A stretch of DNA of 52,698 nt from QHXQ01 sp036389375 (GCA_036389375.1 DASVQA010000208.1:1-52698), one strand, 5' to 3'; positions 1 through 9,538 are shown, counted from the stretch's first letter. Numbers and translations: made by a program. Notes: generated from the letters alone by a model not told the origin.

Positions 1-2
1 AG

Positions 3-443
3 GCGGCCGATTTTGACCGCCTTGCACGCGAAGACGAAGCGGGTACGGACGGGTTCACAGTCGCGGCGTTGCCCGACCCGGAAAACGCGCTCGCTCATGC
101 CGAAGTGGCGGACGTGTTGCAGCGTGCGCTCGCACGCGCCATCGGCGAACTTGAGGCCGAGGATCGGCTGCTGCTCAAGCTCTACTACTTTGACGACCTG
201 CGGCTGCGCGAGGCGGGCGCTCTGTTGGGCGTACACGAAGCGACCGCCAGCCGGCGACTGACGCGCCTGCACAAAGACGTGCGCGGGCGCGTCGAAGCGT
301 TCTTGCTCGCGGAGCATGGTTGGACGAAGCAGGAAGCCGCGCGTGCGCTGGCCGAGGGCGCGGCGCATCTGGACACAGACCTACGGCCGCTCTTTGTGAC
401 CGAGCGGAGCGGCAGCGAACAGCGCGAAGAGTTGCGCGAATGA
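3..443 (+). CDS. Sigma-70 family RNA polymerase sigma factor, 5' partial
   Basis: C-terminal part of a sigma factor; the frame is open to the window edge, so the start and region 2 are missing. The visible piece carries a region 4 helix-turn-helix (LYYFDDLRLREAGALLGVHE, then TASRRLTRL), which in this family contacts the -35 element. A tail of about 50 residues follows, a common extension in acidobacterial and myxobacterial ECF-like sigma factors. The next gene, about 130 bp downstream on the same strand, encodes a membrane protein with a zinc-finger anti-sigma motif, so the two probably form a regulatory pair. The sigma-factor call is firm; the subgroup is inference. Confidence 0.85.
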   Translation, partial: AADFDRLAREDEAGTDGFTVAALPDPENALAHAEVADVLQRALARAIGELEAEDRLLLKLYYFDDLRLREAGALLGVHEATASRRLTRLHKDVRGRVEAFLLAEHGWTKQEAARALAEGAAHLDTDLRPLFVTERSGSEQREELRE

Positions 444-571
444 AGCGGCGGCGCATGTTGCGCGCGAAGCTTTGGCGAGACGCGCCGGAGCGCAAGATCG
501 AGGCGCGCGGCACGTTCTTCAGATAGCCACAGGCAGACGCAGTTTGCCTGTTCCGAGTAAGTAGTAATTTG

Positions 572-1969
572 ATGAAGCAGGAATTTGATCAAGAGGTTGA
601 TTCGTTGCTGCGCGCACATGCGCGGCGCGCAACTCTGCCGCCCGCCGCAACGGCGCAGGGCGCACAGGTCGGCGTGCATCTCGACGCCGACGAGTTGAGT
701 GCCTATGCGGAGGGCGCGCTGCCCGCACCGGCCCGCATGCGCTACGCGGCGCATCTGGCCGACTGCGATACGTGTCGCCATGAAGTTGTCGTGCTGGCAC
801 GCGCGGCGGGCGTGGCGGAGCAGTTGGCTCAGAGACCCGCAGGCGCAAGTGTAGCCGCGCCGTCGTGGCGCGAGCGGCTGGCTGCTCTGTTCATGCCGGG
901 GCCGTGGCGTTATGCGTTGCCGGTTCTGGCGCTGCTGGCCGTGAGCGGCGTCGTGCTCATGGTGCTGACGGGCACGCGTGAAGTGCGCGAATCAAACGCT
1001 GAACAGGTCGCCTCCGTGCCACGCGGCGGGGCCGGCGCGGAGCAGAATCACGCACCGGCAACGCAGCCGCAGCCGAACGCGAACACGGCGGCGAGCGCCG
1101 CCCAGACCACCCCAGCGACCGACGCGACCATCGTGAGCCGCACTGATGACAGCAAAGCGGGCAAGCCTACGGCTGCGCCAAACGCAACGCCCGAACTGCT
1201 CGCGCGCAACGGGACGCCGGGTGCGCCGCCAGAGACGCGCCCCATCAACGTGCCCGCGCCGCAACAGGCTGCGCCGAGCTACGACAAGCTATCGAATATC
1301 AATCAGACGGAGAGCGCGAACCAGAGCGCAGGCGTGAATCAGAGCGCGGGCGTGGGCTTGAGCAGTAACGCCGCGCAACAGTCCGCGCCTGCGAACGCAA
1401 CGCGCGGCTATGCGCCTGCGCCGCCGACCGACATCATTGCGCCGCCCGGCCCGCAGTTGAATAAAGAGCAGGCTACGGCTGAGCCGAAGGTGGGCACGCC
1501 GGCCGATCAACCGCGCGAGCGCAACGACCGGAGCGCCGCCGACGAACGTGGGCCACGCAAAAGCCGCGAGACAACGCGTGCCAGAGACCGTGATGAAGTG
1601 TCGTTGCACGGCCCCGCGCGTTCCATGTCCGCGCCGAAGGACGAACGCGCGAGCGAAGACCGGGCGGCGGACGCAGAAGCGACTACGCGCAGCCCACGGC
1701 GCAAAACCGACAGCACGAGCGGCGCAGCGACTACGTCTGGTGGAGATGCGGGCGAGACGCGCAGCCTCGCCGGTCGCCAGTTCCGCCGGCAAAAGAGCGC
1801 GTGGGTGGACACGGCTTATCGCAACGGCCAAGCGACCGTCAACGTCCGCCGCGATTCCGAACAATGGCGCGCGCTCGTGGCCGACGAACCTGAACTGCGC
1901 CGCATCGCCAACACGCTCGGCGGCGAAGTCGTCGTCGTCTGGCGCGGGCGCGCGTATCGGATCAAATAG
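572..1969 (+). CDS. Anti-sigma factor-like membrane protein with HxxxCxxC zinc finger
   Basis: Protein of 465 aa. The N-terminal cytoplasmic part has the anti-sigma zinc-finger signature HLADCDTC at about residues 60-68. One membrane helix follows (WRYALPVLALLAVSGVVLMV, about residues 112-131), then a long low-complexity domain rich in Ala, Pro, Asn, Gln and Arg that should be periplasmic, and a short folded C-terminus. The layout fits a transmembrane anti-sigma factor that sequesters the sigma factor encoded just upstream. I start at ATG 572; the frame also allows TTG 569. No clear Shine-Dalgarno sequence is visible. The disordered middle is compositionally biased, so its function cannot be inferred. 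Confidence 0.75.
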   Translation: MKQEFDQEVDSLLRAHARRATLPPAATAQGAQVGVHLDADELSAYAEGALPAPARMRYAAHLADCDTCRHEVVVLARAAGVAEQLAQRPAGASVAAPSWRERLAALFMPGPWRYALPVLALLAVSGVVLMVLTGTREVRESNAEQVASVPRGGAGAEQNHAPATQPQPNANTAASAAQTTPATDATIVSRTDDSKAGKPTAAPNATPELLARNGTPGAPPETRPINVPAPQQAAPSYDKLSNINQTESANQSAGVNQSAGVGLSSNAAQQSAPANATRGYAPAPPTDIIAPPGPQLNKEQATAEPKVGTPADQPRERNDRSAADERGPRKSRETTRARDRDEVSLHGPARSMSAPKDERASEDRAADAEATTRSPRRKTDSTSGAATTSGGDAGETRSLAGRQFRRQKSAWVDTAYRNGQATVNVRRDSEQWRALVADEPELRRIANTLGGEVVVVWRGRAYRIK

Positions 1970-2040
1970 TGACGAGTCACGAGTCACGAGTTAAACTACA
2001 CCTGCCTTAGCCCGTCACTCGTCACTCGTCACTTGTCACT
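1969..2040. repeat. Short-tandem inverted repeat between genes (GTGACGAGT type)
   Basis: The left arm is three copies of a GTGACGAGT/CACGAGT unit starting at the anti-sigma stop codon. The right arm (2014-2040) is the reverse complement, CGTCACT repeated. Together they can fold into a long stem with a loop of about 20 nt. The same repeat type occurs at 7538-7600. It ends 6 nt before the next start codon, so it displaces any ribosome binding site there. Confidence 0.7.
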
Positions 2041-2046
2041 GCTCTT

Positions 2047-3621
2047 ATGATCTTCCGCAGCCCTTTCCCCGCCGTCGAAATCTCTGACCAGCCGTTGACA
2101 CCGTTCGTGCTTGAGCATGCGCGGACGTTTGGCGCAAAGCCTGCGCTGATTGACGCCGCCAGCAATCGCACCGTGACTTACGCGGAGTTGGCGGCGCTCG
2201 TCGAGCGCGTGGCGGCCGGTTTGGCGGCGCGCGGACTCAGCAAGGGCGACGTGTGCGCCATCTTCAGCCCGAACGCTATCGAGTTTGCGCTCATGTTTCT
2301 CGGCGCGGTGCGCGCGGGCGGCGTCGTCACCACCATCAACCCGCTCTGCACGACCGAAGAGATCGCGCACCAACTGGCCGACGCGCGCGCCCAGTTTCTG
2401 CTGACTGCGCCCGCGTGGTTGGAGAAAGCGGCGGCTGCCGCCACTGGCATCGTGCGCGAGTTGTTCGTCACGGGCGCAGAGGCGCAGGGCGCAACGCCGT
2501 TCGCTTCATTACTATCAGTTGCCGGCCCCGCGCCCGACGTTGCGCTCGACCCGCACACAGACCTCGCGGCGCTGCCCTATTCGAGCGGCACGACGGGGCT
2601 GCCGAAGGGCGTCATGCTGACGCACCGTAACCTCGTCGCCAACCTCTGTCAGATCGCGGGCACGGCGCATCTCAGCGGCGACGACACGCTCATCTGCGTA
2701 CTGCCGCTCTTTCACATCTACGGCATGCAGGTGATCATGAACGCGGGGCTGCGTGCGGGCGCGACCATCGTCCTGCTGCCGCGCTACGAACTCGCGGACG
2801 TGCTTAGCGCGATTGCGACATACCGCGTCACGTTCGCACATTTCGTCCCGCCCATCATGCTCGCGCTCGTCAAACAAACGTCTGTGACGGACTATGATCT
2901 GTCGTCGCTGAAAACGATCTTTTCGGCCGCCGCGCCCCTGAGCGCGGAACTGGCGCGCGCGTGCGCCGCGCGGCTCGGCTGCTTCGTCAAACAGGGCTAC
3001 GGCATGACCGAGGCTGCACCCGCCACGCACATGCTGCCGCACGACCCCGCAGCCGTGCGCTACGACTCGGTCGGCTGGTGCGTGCCGAACATGGAATGCA
3101 AGATTGTTGACGGCGAGACGGGCGCGGAGTTGGGCGTGCATGAACGCGGCGAAATCTGTGTGCGCGGGCCGCAGGTGATGCGCGGCTATCTGAACAACCC
3201 GCAAGCGACCGCGCAGACCATCGATGCCGAGGGCTGGCTGCACACGGGCGACATCGGCTACGCGGACGAGGCGGGCTACTTCTACGTCGTAGATCGCGTG
3301 AAGGAACTGATCAAGTACAAAGGTTTTCAGGTCGCGCCCGCCGAACTCGAAGCCGTGTTGCTCGCGCATCCGGCGGTTGCGGATGCGGCCGTGATCCCAT
3401 GTCCTGACGAAGCGGCCGGCGAAGTGCCGCATGCCTTCGTCGTGCTGAAAGCCGGGTGCGACGACACACCTGCCGACGAGTTGCTCGCCTACGTCGCCGC
3501 GCGCGTCACGCCCTACAAGAAAGTGCGGCGGCTTGAGTTCATCGCGCAGATTCCGAAATCGGCTTCGGGCAAAATCCTGCGCCGCGTCCTTGTCGAGCGC
3601 GCACGAGCGCAGCGTTCTTAA
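2047..3621 (+). CDS. AMP-dependent acyl-CoA synthetase / 4-coumarate-CoA ligase-like
   Basis: Protein of 524 aa, full length for the ANL superfamily. It activates a carboxylic acid to an acyl-adenylate and then an acyl-CoA thioester. The phosphate-binding A3 motif is YSSGTTGLPKGVMLTHRN (about residues 178-195), A5 is YGMTEAAP, A7 is GWLHTGDIGY, the hinge region is DRVKELIKYKGFQVAPAELE, and A10 holds the catalytic lysine in PKSASGKILRR. Sequence order is closest to the 4-coumarate/medium-chain ligases, but the substrate cannot be read from these motifs. The start ATG directly follows a repeat hairpin and has no visible Shine-Dalgarno sequence. The cytoplasmic location is inferred from the lack of a signal peptide. 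Confidence 0.9.
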   Translation: MIFRSPFPAVEISDQPLTPFVLEHARTFGAKPALIDAASNRTVTYAELAALVERVAAGLAARGLSKGDVCAIFSPNAIEFALMFLGAVRAGGVVTTINPLCTTEEIAHQLADARAQFLLTAPAWLEKAAAAATGIVRELFVTGAEAQGATPFASLLSVAGPAPDVALDPHTDLAALPYSSGTTGLPKGVMLTHRNLVANLCQIAGTAHLSGDDTLICVLPLFHIYGMQVIMNAGLRAGATIVLLPRYELADVLSAIATYRVTFAHFVPPIMLALVKQTSVTDYDLSSLKTIFSAAAPLSAELARACAARLGCFVKQGYGMTEAAPATHMLPHDPAAVRYDSVGWCVPNMECKIVDGETGAELGVHERGEICVRGPQVMRGYLNNPQATAQTIDAEGWLHTGDIGYADEAGYFYVVDRVKELIKYKGFQVAPAELEAVLLAHPAVADAAVIPCPDEAAGEVPHAFVVLKAGCDDTPADELLAYVAARVTPYKKVRRLEFIAQIPKSASGKILRRVLVERARAQRS

Positions 3622-3745
3622 GCGCCGAAGCTGGCGGCTTCAAGTTCTACCCTGCCGGTCGCCCGGTTTGCCTCTGCGCGTTCTTTCGCGTTACTTTAGC
3701 GGCCGGTTTAACCCCCACACATCTCCATCGGACAGGACACACGAG

Positions 3746-5188
3746 ATGAACAGCAGCGCCTTGCTTCTACGCGGCCCCTTCGCCGCCCTTCTGCTTCTCG
3801 CTTCAACGCTTGCCATGTGCGCGCCGCCCGCCGCCGCGCAAGCACGCAACCCGCGTCGCGCGCAGACCACGTCCGGCTCGCCGCCGCGCGCAGTGCGCGA
3901 CGCGGACATCGCGCGCATGATCGCGGAGATCGACCCGCGCAACGTCGAGCGCACGATCCGCACGCTCGTCTCCTTCGGCACGCGCAACACGCTGTCAGCG
4001 CAGGACGACCCACGACGCGGCATCGGCGCGGCGCGCGACTGGCTCTACAACGAGTTGCAAAAGATCGCGCAGACTGCGGGCGGGCGCATGACGGTCGAGA
4101 AGCAGTCGTACACGCAGGAGGCGCAGCCGCCGCCGCGCGGGCGCGTGCCGACGGCGACGGTTGTGACCAACGTCGTGGCGACGCTCAGGGGCACGCAGGC
4201 CGAGTCGGCGGCGCGCACTTATGTCGTGAGCGGGCATTATGATTCGATGTGCAGCAGCCCGACCGACGCGCAGTGCGACGCGCCGGGCGCGAACGACGAT
4301 GCGTCGGGCGTCGCCGCCGTCCTTGAGATGGCGCGCGTGATGGCGCGGCGCGAGTTCGATGCCACCGTCGTCTTTATGGCGGTCGCGGGCGAGGAGCAGA
4401 GCCTGCTCGGCTCGACGCACTTTGCCGAAGTCGCAAAGCAGCAGAACATGAACATCGAAGGGATGTTCACGAATGACATCGTCGGCAATTCGCACGGCGG
4501 CAACGGCGTCCACGATCCGACCACCGTGCGCGTCTTCTCCGAAGGTGTGCCGTCAAGCGAGACCGCGCAGGAGGCGACGACGCGCCGCAGCGTCGGCGGC
4601 GAAAACGATTCGCCCGCGCGCCAGCTTGCGCGCTTCATCAAAGAGGTGGACGAACTTTATCTGCCCAACTTCCACGTCCTGCAAGTCTATCGGCGCGACC
4701 GCTACGGGCGCGGCGGCGATCACATTCCGTTCCTCGAACGCGGCTATGCGGCGGTGCGCTTCTGCGAGATGAACGAGGACTTCAATCATCAACATCAGAA
4801 CGTGCGCGTAGAGAACGGCACGCAGTACGGCGACCTGCCGGAGTTCGTTGATTTCGCCTACGCCGCCAATGTCGCGCGCGTGAATGCCGCGTCGCTCGCG
4901 GCCCTTGCGCGCGCCCCGGCCCGGCCGAAAAACGTCGCCATCAACACGCGCCGGCTGAGCGTGGACACGGACTTGCAATGGGACGCCAACACAGAGCCGG
5001 ACATCGCGGGCTACGAGATCGTCTGGCGCGACACGACCGCCGCCGTGTGGACGAACGCGCTGTGGGTGGGCAACGTAACGAGCTACACGGCCAAGGGGCG
5101 CTCGAAGGACAACTTCTTCTTCGGCGTGCGCGCGGTGGACAGGGCAGGGCATCGCAGCCCGGTCAGTTATCCGAAGCCTGTGCGCTAG
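3746..5188 (+). CDS. Secreted M28-family zinc aminopeptidase with C-terminal Fn3-like domain
   Basis: Protein of 480 aa. ATG 3746 is chosen because a signal peptide follows at once (basic start, hydrophobic ALLLLASTLAMCAPPAAAQA). The di-zinc exopeptidase core shows the M28 ligand motifs: GHYDS, then GANDDASGVAAVLEMARV, then the catalytic and ligand glutamates in VAGEEQSLLGS, then NDIVGN, and a late histidine in GGDHIPFLERGYAAV. After about residue 395 comes a fibronectin type III-like module (LQWDANTEPDIAGYEIVWRD), common on secreted hydrolases of this phylum. It is likely periplasmic or extracellular and trims N-terminal residues from peptides. An upstream in-frame extension exists but lacks a signal sequence at its start. 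Confidence 0.88.
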   Translation: MNSSALLLRGPFAALLLLASTLAMCAPPAAAQARNPRRAQTTSGSPPRAVRDADIARMIAEIDPRNVERTIRTLVSFGTRNTLSAQDDPRRGIGAARDWLYNELQKIAQTAGGRMTVEKQSYTQEAQPPPRGRVPTATVVTNVVATLRGTQAESAARTYVVSGHYDSMCSSPTDAQCDAPGANDDASGVAAVLEMARVMARREFDATVVFMAVAGEEQSLLGSTHFAEVAKQQNMNIEGMFTNDIVGNSHGGNGVHDPTTVRVFSEGVPSSETAQEATTRRSVGGENDSPARQLARFIKEVDELYLPNFHVLQVYRRDRYGRGGDHIPFLERGYAAVRFCEMNEDFNHQHQNVRVENGTQYGDLPEFVDFAYAANVARVNAASLAALARAPARPKNVAINTRRLSVDTDLQWDANTEPDIAGYEIVWRDTTAAVWTNALWVGNVTSYTAKGRSKDNFFFGVRAVDRAGHRSPVSYPKPVR

Positions 5189-5232
5189 CGCAAGGCGGCG
5201 CGCACAGGGCGAAACTTAAAGCGGCATTTGGC

Positions 5233-5265
5233 GGGGCGGCCGGTTGAACCGGCCGCCCCTGAATT
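5233..5265 (+). terminator. Rho-independent terminator after the M28 gene
   Basis: Perfect GC-rich inverted repeat GGGGCGGCCGGTT / AACCGGCCGCCCC (5233-5245 and 5247-5259) with a minimal loop, followed by TGAATTTTT. It lies 45 bp past the peptidase stop codon. Confidence 0.8.
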
Positions 5266-5397
5266 TTTCGACCTTAATTTTTCAACCTTCGCGCGGCGCG
5301 GCGCGTCTAAACATTGGCACGAATGAGAGTCCGGTAAACGCTAGCGAACCGGCACGTTTGACTATACGCAGACGAAAATTCAGCGACGATTGGCGAC

Positions 5398-7542
5398 ATG
5401 AAAATCATGACGGACAGACAGAGTCATCCCCTTGCGCGGCGTGCGTTCGCGTTCGTGGCCGCGCTCATGCTTTTGGCGGGCGCGCTGCCTCTTAATTTCG
5501 CCGCCAGCGCCGACACCAAACCCGGCGCGCGGCGGCTGAGCGACGAGCAGCAGATCGCGCATGTGCTCAACCGCTTCGGCTTCGGCGCGCGCCCCGGCGA
5601 CGTGGCGCGCGTCCGGCAGATGGGGCTTGCACGCTACCTCGAACTGCAACTGCACCCGGACAAGATCGACGACGCGGCGACCGACGCGCGTTTGCGCAAC
5701 CTGCCGACGCTCAACATGCAGAACAGCGAGTTGTTCGCCCGGTTCCCACAGCCCGGTCAACTGCTCCGCCAGTTGCAACGGCAGGGCAAACTGCCCGCAG
5801 ACCTGCAAGCCATTGTGGCCGAGCGTAAGAACGGCAACGCCGCCGCCGGCAACATGCCCGCGCAGACCGGCGACGCCGCACCGGCGAACGAGATGATGAA
5901 GAACGACGACGCGCAGATAAAGCCGGGCGACGCGGTGAAGAACGACGACGCGGCGAAGAGCGCGGACAAGAAAGAGTATCGCGCGGCGATCCGCGATTAC
6001 ATGTTGCAGAACGGCTTGCAGCCACCACAACGCATCACGGCCGAGCTGCAGGCGGCGCGGATCATGCGCGCGGTTTACAGCGAGCGACAGTTGCAGGAAG
6101 TCATGGTTGACTTCTGGACGAACCACTTCAACGTCTTTGCCGGCAAGGGCGCGGATCGCTGGCTTCTAGTCTCTTACGACCGCGACACGATCCGCCCGCA
6201 CACGCTCGGCAAATTTCAAGACCTGCTCGTGGCGACGGCGCAAAGCCCCGCCATGCTTTTCTACCTCGACAACTTTCAGAGCGTCAGCCCGAACGCGCAA
6301 CCGGGCCGGGCCGGGCAACTGCGCCGGCAGTTATTGAACAACAACCCGCAAGCGCAGATGCGCCGGCAGCAGCGCCGACTCAGCATTGAACAGGCCGGGC
6401 CGAACCAGATGCCGCAGCAGCAGGCACAGGCGCGTCCGCCGCAGCCGCAGCGCATGAAGCGCGGCATCAACGAGAATTACGCGCGCGAGTTGATGGAACT
6501 GCACACGCTCGGCGTGGACGGCGGCTACACACAGCAGGACGTGCAGGAGGTGGCGCGCTGCTTTACGGGTTGGACGATCATCGCGCCGCGCGGTCTGCCC
6601 GCAGGCATGTCCGACGGCCCCTTAGCTGAACGCGCCGGTTCGTTCTACTTCAACCCGCGCCAGCACGACGACGGCGAGAAGCATGTGCTCGGTCACAAAA
6701 TTCCGGCGGGCGGCGGTATGAACGACGGGCTGATGGTGCTCGACATACTCGCGCATCAACCGGCGACCGCGAAGTTCGTTGCGACGAAGCTCAGCCGCAA
6801 GTTTGTCATGGACAACCCGACGCCCGAGTTGGTCGCCCGCGTCGCCGCCGCGTTCACGAAATCGGATGGCGACATAAGCGAGACGTTGCGCGCCATCTTC
6901 ACGTCGCCGGAGTTCAACGCGGCGGAAAACTTTCGCGCGAAGATCAAGACGCCTTTTGAACTGGCCGTGAGCGCCGTGCGCGCGCTCGGCGGCGACACAA
7001 ACGGCGGCCCCGCTCTGCATCAATGGATCGCGCGCATGGGCGAGCCGCTCTATCAATATCAACCGCCGACCGGTTATCCCGATACGGCTGAGCATTGGGT
7101 CAATACGGGCGCGCTCCTTGAGCGCATCAACTTCGCGCTCGCCCTCGCCGGCAATCGCATTCCGGGCACGCGCGTTGACTTGGGCAGACTCGCGGACGCA
7201 ACTCCGCGCGACGGCCGGATCGATCAGGCGCGCGTGCTCGACCGTTTCGTGGACGTGATCCTGCAAGGCGACATGTCCGCGCAGACGAAGGCATCGCTCC
7301 TGAAGAAATTGAACGAGGCGACGAGCGCGCCGCAGGCGACTGCGAGCGCGCAGATGACTGCGCCCGTCGCCGCGCCCGCCGCAGACGACGCGGCCCTCAT
7401 GAACGCTTCGGGTCAGCGCCCACGCGGCGGGCGACGTGCGCGCTTCGGTCAGTTGGCCGACAACAACGCGCCCGCAGGCAACGCCGAGATCGCGCGCATC
7501 GCCGCGCTCATCCTCGGCTCGCCCGAATTTCAAAGACAGTGA
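5398..7542 (+). CDS. DUF1800 family exported protein
   Basis: Protein of 714 aa. It has an N-terminal signal sequence (RRAFAFVAALMLLAGALPLN) and then the DUF1800 family pattern: an early HVLNRFGFGARPGDVARVRQ, the central MVDFWTNHFNVFAGKG, NYARELMELHTLGVDGGYTQ, and FTGWTI. Two stretches rich in Gln, Ala and Asp (about residues 150-195 and 300-355) look like disordered insertions. Family members are exported and nearly always encoded next to a DUF1501 protein, as here. The biochemical role is not established. I use ATG 5398; ATG 5407 is also possible. Confidence 0.85.
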   Translation: MKIMTDRQSHPLARRAFAFVAALMLLAGALPLNFAASADTKPGARRLSDEQQIAHVLNRFGFGARPGDVARVRQMGLARYLELQLHPDKIDDAATDARLRNLPTLNMQNSELFARFPQPGQLLRQLQRQGKLPADLQAIVAERKNGNAAAGNMPAQTGDAAPANEMMKNDDAQIKPGDAVKNDDAAKSADKKEYRAAIRDYMLQNGLQPPQRITAELQAARIMRAVYSERQLQEVMVDFWTNHFNVFAGKGADRWLLVSYDRDTIRPHTLGKFQDLLVATAQSPAMLFYLDNFQSVSPNAQPGRAGQLRRQLLNNNPQAQMRRQQRRLSIEQAGPNQMPQQQAQARPPQPQRMKRGINENYARELMELHTLGVDGGYTQQDVQEVARCFTGWTIIAPRGLPAGMSDGPLAERAGSFYFNPRQHDDGEKHVLGHKIPAGGGMNDGLMVLDILAHQPATAKFVATKLSRKFVMDNPTPELVARVAAAFTKSDGDISETLRAIFTSPEFNAAENFRAKIKTPFELAVSAVRALGGDTNGGPALHQWIARMGEPLYQYQPPTGYPDTAEHWVNTGALLERINFALALAGNRIPGTRVDLGRLADATPRDGRIDQARVLDRFVDVILQGDMSAQTKASLLKKLNEATSAPQATASAQMTAPVAAPAADDAALMNASGQRPRGGRRARFGQLADNNAPAGNAEIARIAALILGSPEFQRQ

Positions 7543-7600
7543 CAAGTGACGAGTGCCGAGTGACAAGTTAAAAACTGTTCTGGCTTGTCACTCGGCACTG
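7538..7600. repeat. Intergenic hairpin of the GTGACGAGT repeat type
   Basis: Arms 7553-7567 (GTGCCGAGTGACAAG) and 7584-7598 are perfect reverse complements over 15 bp, with a 16-nt loop and a trailing TGCTTTT. Further GTGACAAGTGAC units precede the left arm. It belongs to the same repeat family as 1969-2040 and could also act as a terminator or processing site between the DUF1800 and DUF1501 genes. Confidence 0.75.
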
Positions 7601-7618
7601 CTTTTCAGAGGTGTGAAT

Positions 7619-8890
7619 ATGAATCGCAGATTCTTTTTGAAGTCCAGCAGCATTGCGTTGGCGAGCATCGGGTTGGCGAGCGCCGCGCCGTCTTTTCTGC
7701 AACGCGCGGTGCTGGCCGAGGGGCGCGCGACTTCGGCGGGCGGGCGACGCAAGACGCTCATCGCCATCTTTCAGCGCGGCGCGGTGGACGGCCTCAACAT
7801 GGTCGTCCCCTACGGCGAGAAGAATTATTACGAGTTGCGCCCGACGCTCGCCATCGCGCCGCCGCGCGGTGGCGCGGCGGGCGAATCCGTCATAGACCTC
7901 GACGGCTTCTTCGGGCTGCACCCGGCGCTCGCCGGTTTCAAACCGATCTGGGATGCGCGTCATCTGGCCATCGTCCACGCCGCCGGTTCGCCCGACAACA
8001 CGCGCTCGCACTTCGACGCGCAGGACTACATGGAATCGGGCACGCCGGGTCTGAAGGCGACGGACGACGGCTGGCTCAATCGCTATCTGCAAGCGCAGCC
8101 TGAAGCGCAGGCGTCGCCCTTCCGCGCTGTCGCTCTAACGCAGAACCTGCCGCGCGTCATGCAGGGGCGCGCGCCCGCGCTCGCCATCTCGAATCTCAAC
8201 GACTTCTCAGTCCGCGCCGGGCAGGCGTCGGCCGCCGTGCAGGGCAGCTTCGAGGACATCTACGAGCAGGCGGCGGGCGACGCGTTGAAAGGCACGGGGC
8301 GCGAGACGTTCGACGCGATCAACTATCTGAAGCGCGTCAACCCGGCGCAGTACCGGCCCGAGAACGGCGCGCAGTATCCGCGCACACAGTTCGGCAACGC
8401 CCTGTTGCAGATCGCGCAACTCATCAAAGCGGGCGTCGGGCTTGAAGTCGCCTTTACCGACATCGGTGGTTGGGACACGCACGTCAACGAAGGCGGCGCG
8501 CGCGGCCAACTCGCTTTGCGCCTGACGGAGTTCGGGCAGGGCATCGCGGCGCTCTATCAAGATCTGGGGCAGCGCATGGACGACGTGGTCATTCTCACCA
8601 TGTCGGAGTTTGGCCGCACCGTGCGCGAGAACGGTAATCGCGGCACGGATCACGGCCACGCCAACGCCATGTTCATCATCGGCGGCGGCGTGCGCGGCGG
8701 CAAAGTACACGGACAGTGGCCCGGCCTCGGTAGCGACAAACTCCACGAAGGGCGCGACCTCGCGCTCACGACCGACTTCCGCGACGTGTTCGGCGAAGTC
8801 GCCACGAAACATCTCGGCGCAGTTGATCTCAACCGCGTCTTTCCGCGCTACACGGCCAGCGCGGCGAAGTTTCGCGGCGTGCTCGGCTAA
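7619..8890 (+). CDS. DUF1501 family Tat-exported protein
   Basis: Protein of 423 aa. ATG 7619 is chosen because it gives a twin-arginine signal (MNRRFFLKSSSIALASIGLA) and is preceded by AGAGGTG. The DUF1501 pattern follows: LIAIFQRGAVDGLNMVVPYG, HPALAGFKPIWDARHLAIVH, HFDAQDYMESGTPG, FTDIGGWDTHVNEGG, and the late MSEFGRTVRENGNRGTDHGH. These conserved His/Asp positions resemble a sulfatase or alkaline-phosphatase-type fold, but no activity is proven. It follows the DUF1800 gene directly, which is the usual partnership, and both should act outside the cytoplasm. Confidence 0.87.
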   Translation: MNRRFFLKSSSIALASIGLASAAPSFLQRAVLAEGRATSAGGRRKTLIAIFQRGAVDGLNMVVPYGEKNYYELRPTLAIAPPRGGAAGESVIDLDGFFGLHPALAGFKPIWDARHLAIVHAAGSPDNTRSHFDAQDYMESGTPGLKATDDGWLNRYLQAQPEAQASPFRAVALTQNLPRVMQGRAPALAISNLNDFSVRAGQASAAVQGSFEDIYEQAAGDALKGTGRETFDAINYLKRVNPAQYRPENGAQYPRTQFGNALLQIAQLIKAGVGLEVAFTDIGGWDTHVNEGGARGQLALRLTEFGQGIAALYQDLGQRMDDVVILTMSEFGRTVRENGNRGTDHGHANAMFIIGGGVRGGKVHGQWPGLGSDKLHEGRDLALTTDFRDVFGEVATKHLGAVDLNRVFPRYTASAAKFRGVLG

Positions 8891-8914
8891 AGAGTCGCAC
8901 AAGGCGGGCGAGAC

Positions 8915-8957
8915 AATCAGGGGCGCGGCCAGATTTGGCCGCGCCCCTGATTCTTTT
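8915..8957 (+). terminator. Rho-independent terminator after DUF1501 gene
   Basis: A 17-bp perfect stem (AATCAGGGGCGCGGCCA and its complement, 8915-8931 and 8936-8952) with a GATT loop, followed by CTTTT. It closes the DUF1800/DUF1501 unit. Confidence 0.88.
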
Positions 8958-9247
8958 GCAGCCATCAGCCTATTGTCATCAGGATGACACAGCCGCATCC
9001 CTGTCTTGAACTGAAACAGCACAGCCGCGCGAGCCTGCACGTTTTGTTTGCGTGCGGGCCGCGCCGTCTGTGCCGGTGCGCGTTGGGCGGGGCACAGAGC
9101 GAAAGTGCGAGAACTGCGAGCAAATAAGCGAGCGTGCGCGGTTTTGCGGGTGTGAACAGGCACGGCGGCAGAGTTGGCACAGGCGTTGCACAAAGAGCGG
9201 TACAGCGTTTCGGGTAAACGTCAACTGAAGCACAGGAGGAAATGGTT
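8958..9247. promoter_or_regulatory. Leader region of the small membrane peptide gene, with palindrome
   Basis: No coding sequence is supportable in this 290-bp gap. It contains a 7-bp inverted repeat TGTCATC-AG-GATGACA at 8974-8989, which could be an operator, and a strong Shine-Dalgarno sequence AGGAGGA at 9234-9240 that sets the start of the next gene at ATG 9248. Confidence 0.45.
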
Positions 9248-9394
9248 ATGTTGTGGACAATCTTGGTGATCTTGCTGGTGCTGTGGCTGCTCGGTTTCAG
9301 CCTGCACGTGGGCGGCGGCCTGATTCACTTGCTGCTCGTCATCGCACTCGTCGTGTTCGTCGTCAATCTGTTGACGGGCCGGCGCACGGTCTAA
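9248..9394 (+). CDS. Lmo0937-family small membrane protein
   Basis: A 48-residue, almost entirely hydrophobic protein: LWTILVILLVLWLLGFSLHV, then a GGGLIHLLLVIALVVFVVNL second helix and a basic end (TGRRTV). This matches the lmo0937/DUF5670 family of two-helix peptides seen in many bacteria, often as one or several short stress-associated genes. ATG 9248 is preferred over ATG 9242 because the Shine-Dalgarno AGGAGGA then lies 7 nt upstream rather than 1. Function in the family is unknown. Confidence 0.8.
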   Translation: MLWTILVILLVLWLLGFSLHVGGGLIHLLLVIALVVFVVNLLTGRRTV

Positions 9395-9427
9395 CGAAAC
9401 TGACCGGCGCTTAACACGCAATCAAAT

Positions 9428-9449
9428 AACTGCGTAGCACTACGCAGTT
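9428..9449 (+). terminator. Stem-loop downstream of the small membrane protein
   Basis: A 9-bp perfect inverted repeat AACTGCGTA-GCAC-TACGCAGTT located 33 bp after the stop codon. No clear T-run follows, so terminator function is tentative. Confidence 0.45.
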
Positions 9450-9538
9450 GCTCCAACTCTGAGGCCCGCCCGCGCCCAACTTGCGGCGCGCGCGCCTCGC
9501 AGGAAGCCTGCTCTCGTTAAAGAGAGCCAGGTGCGTCC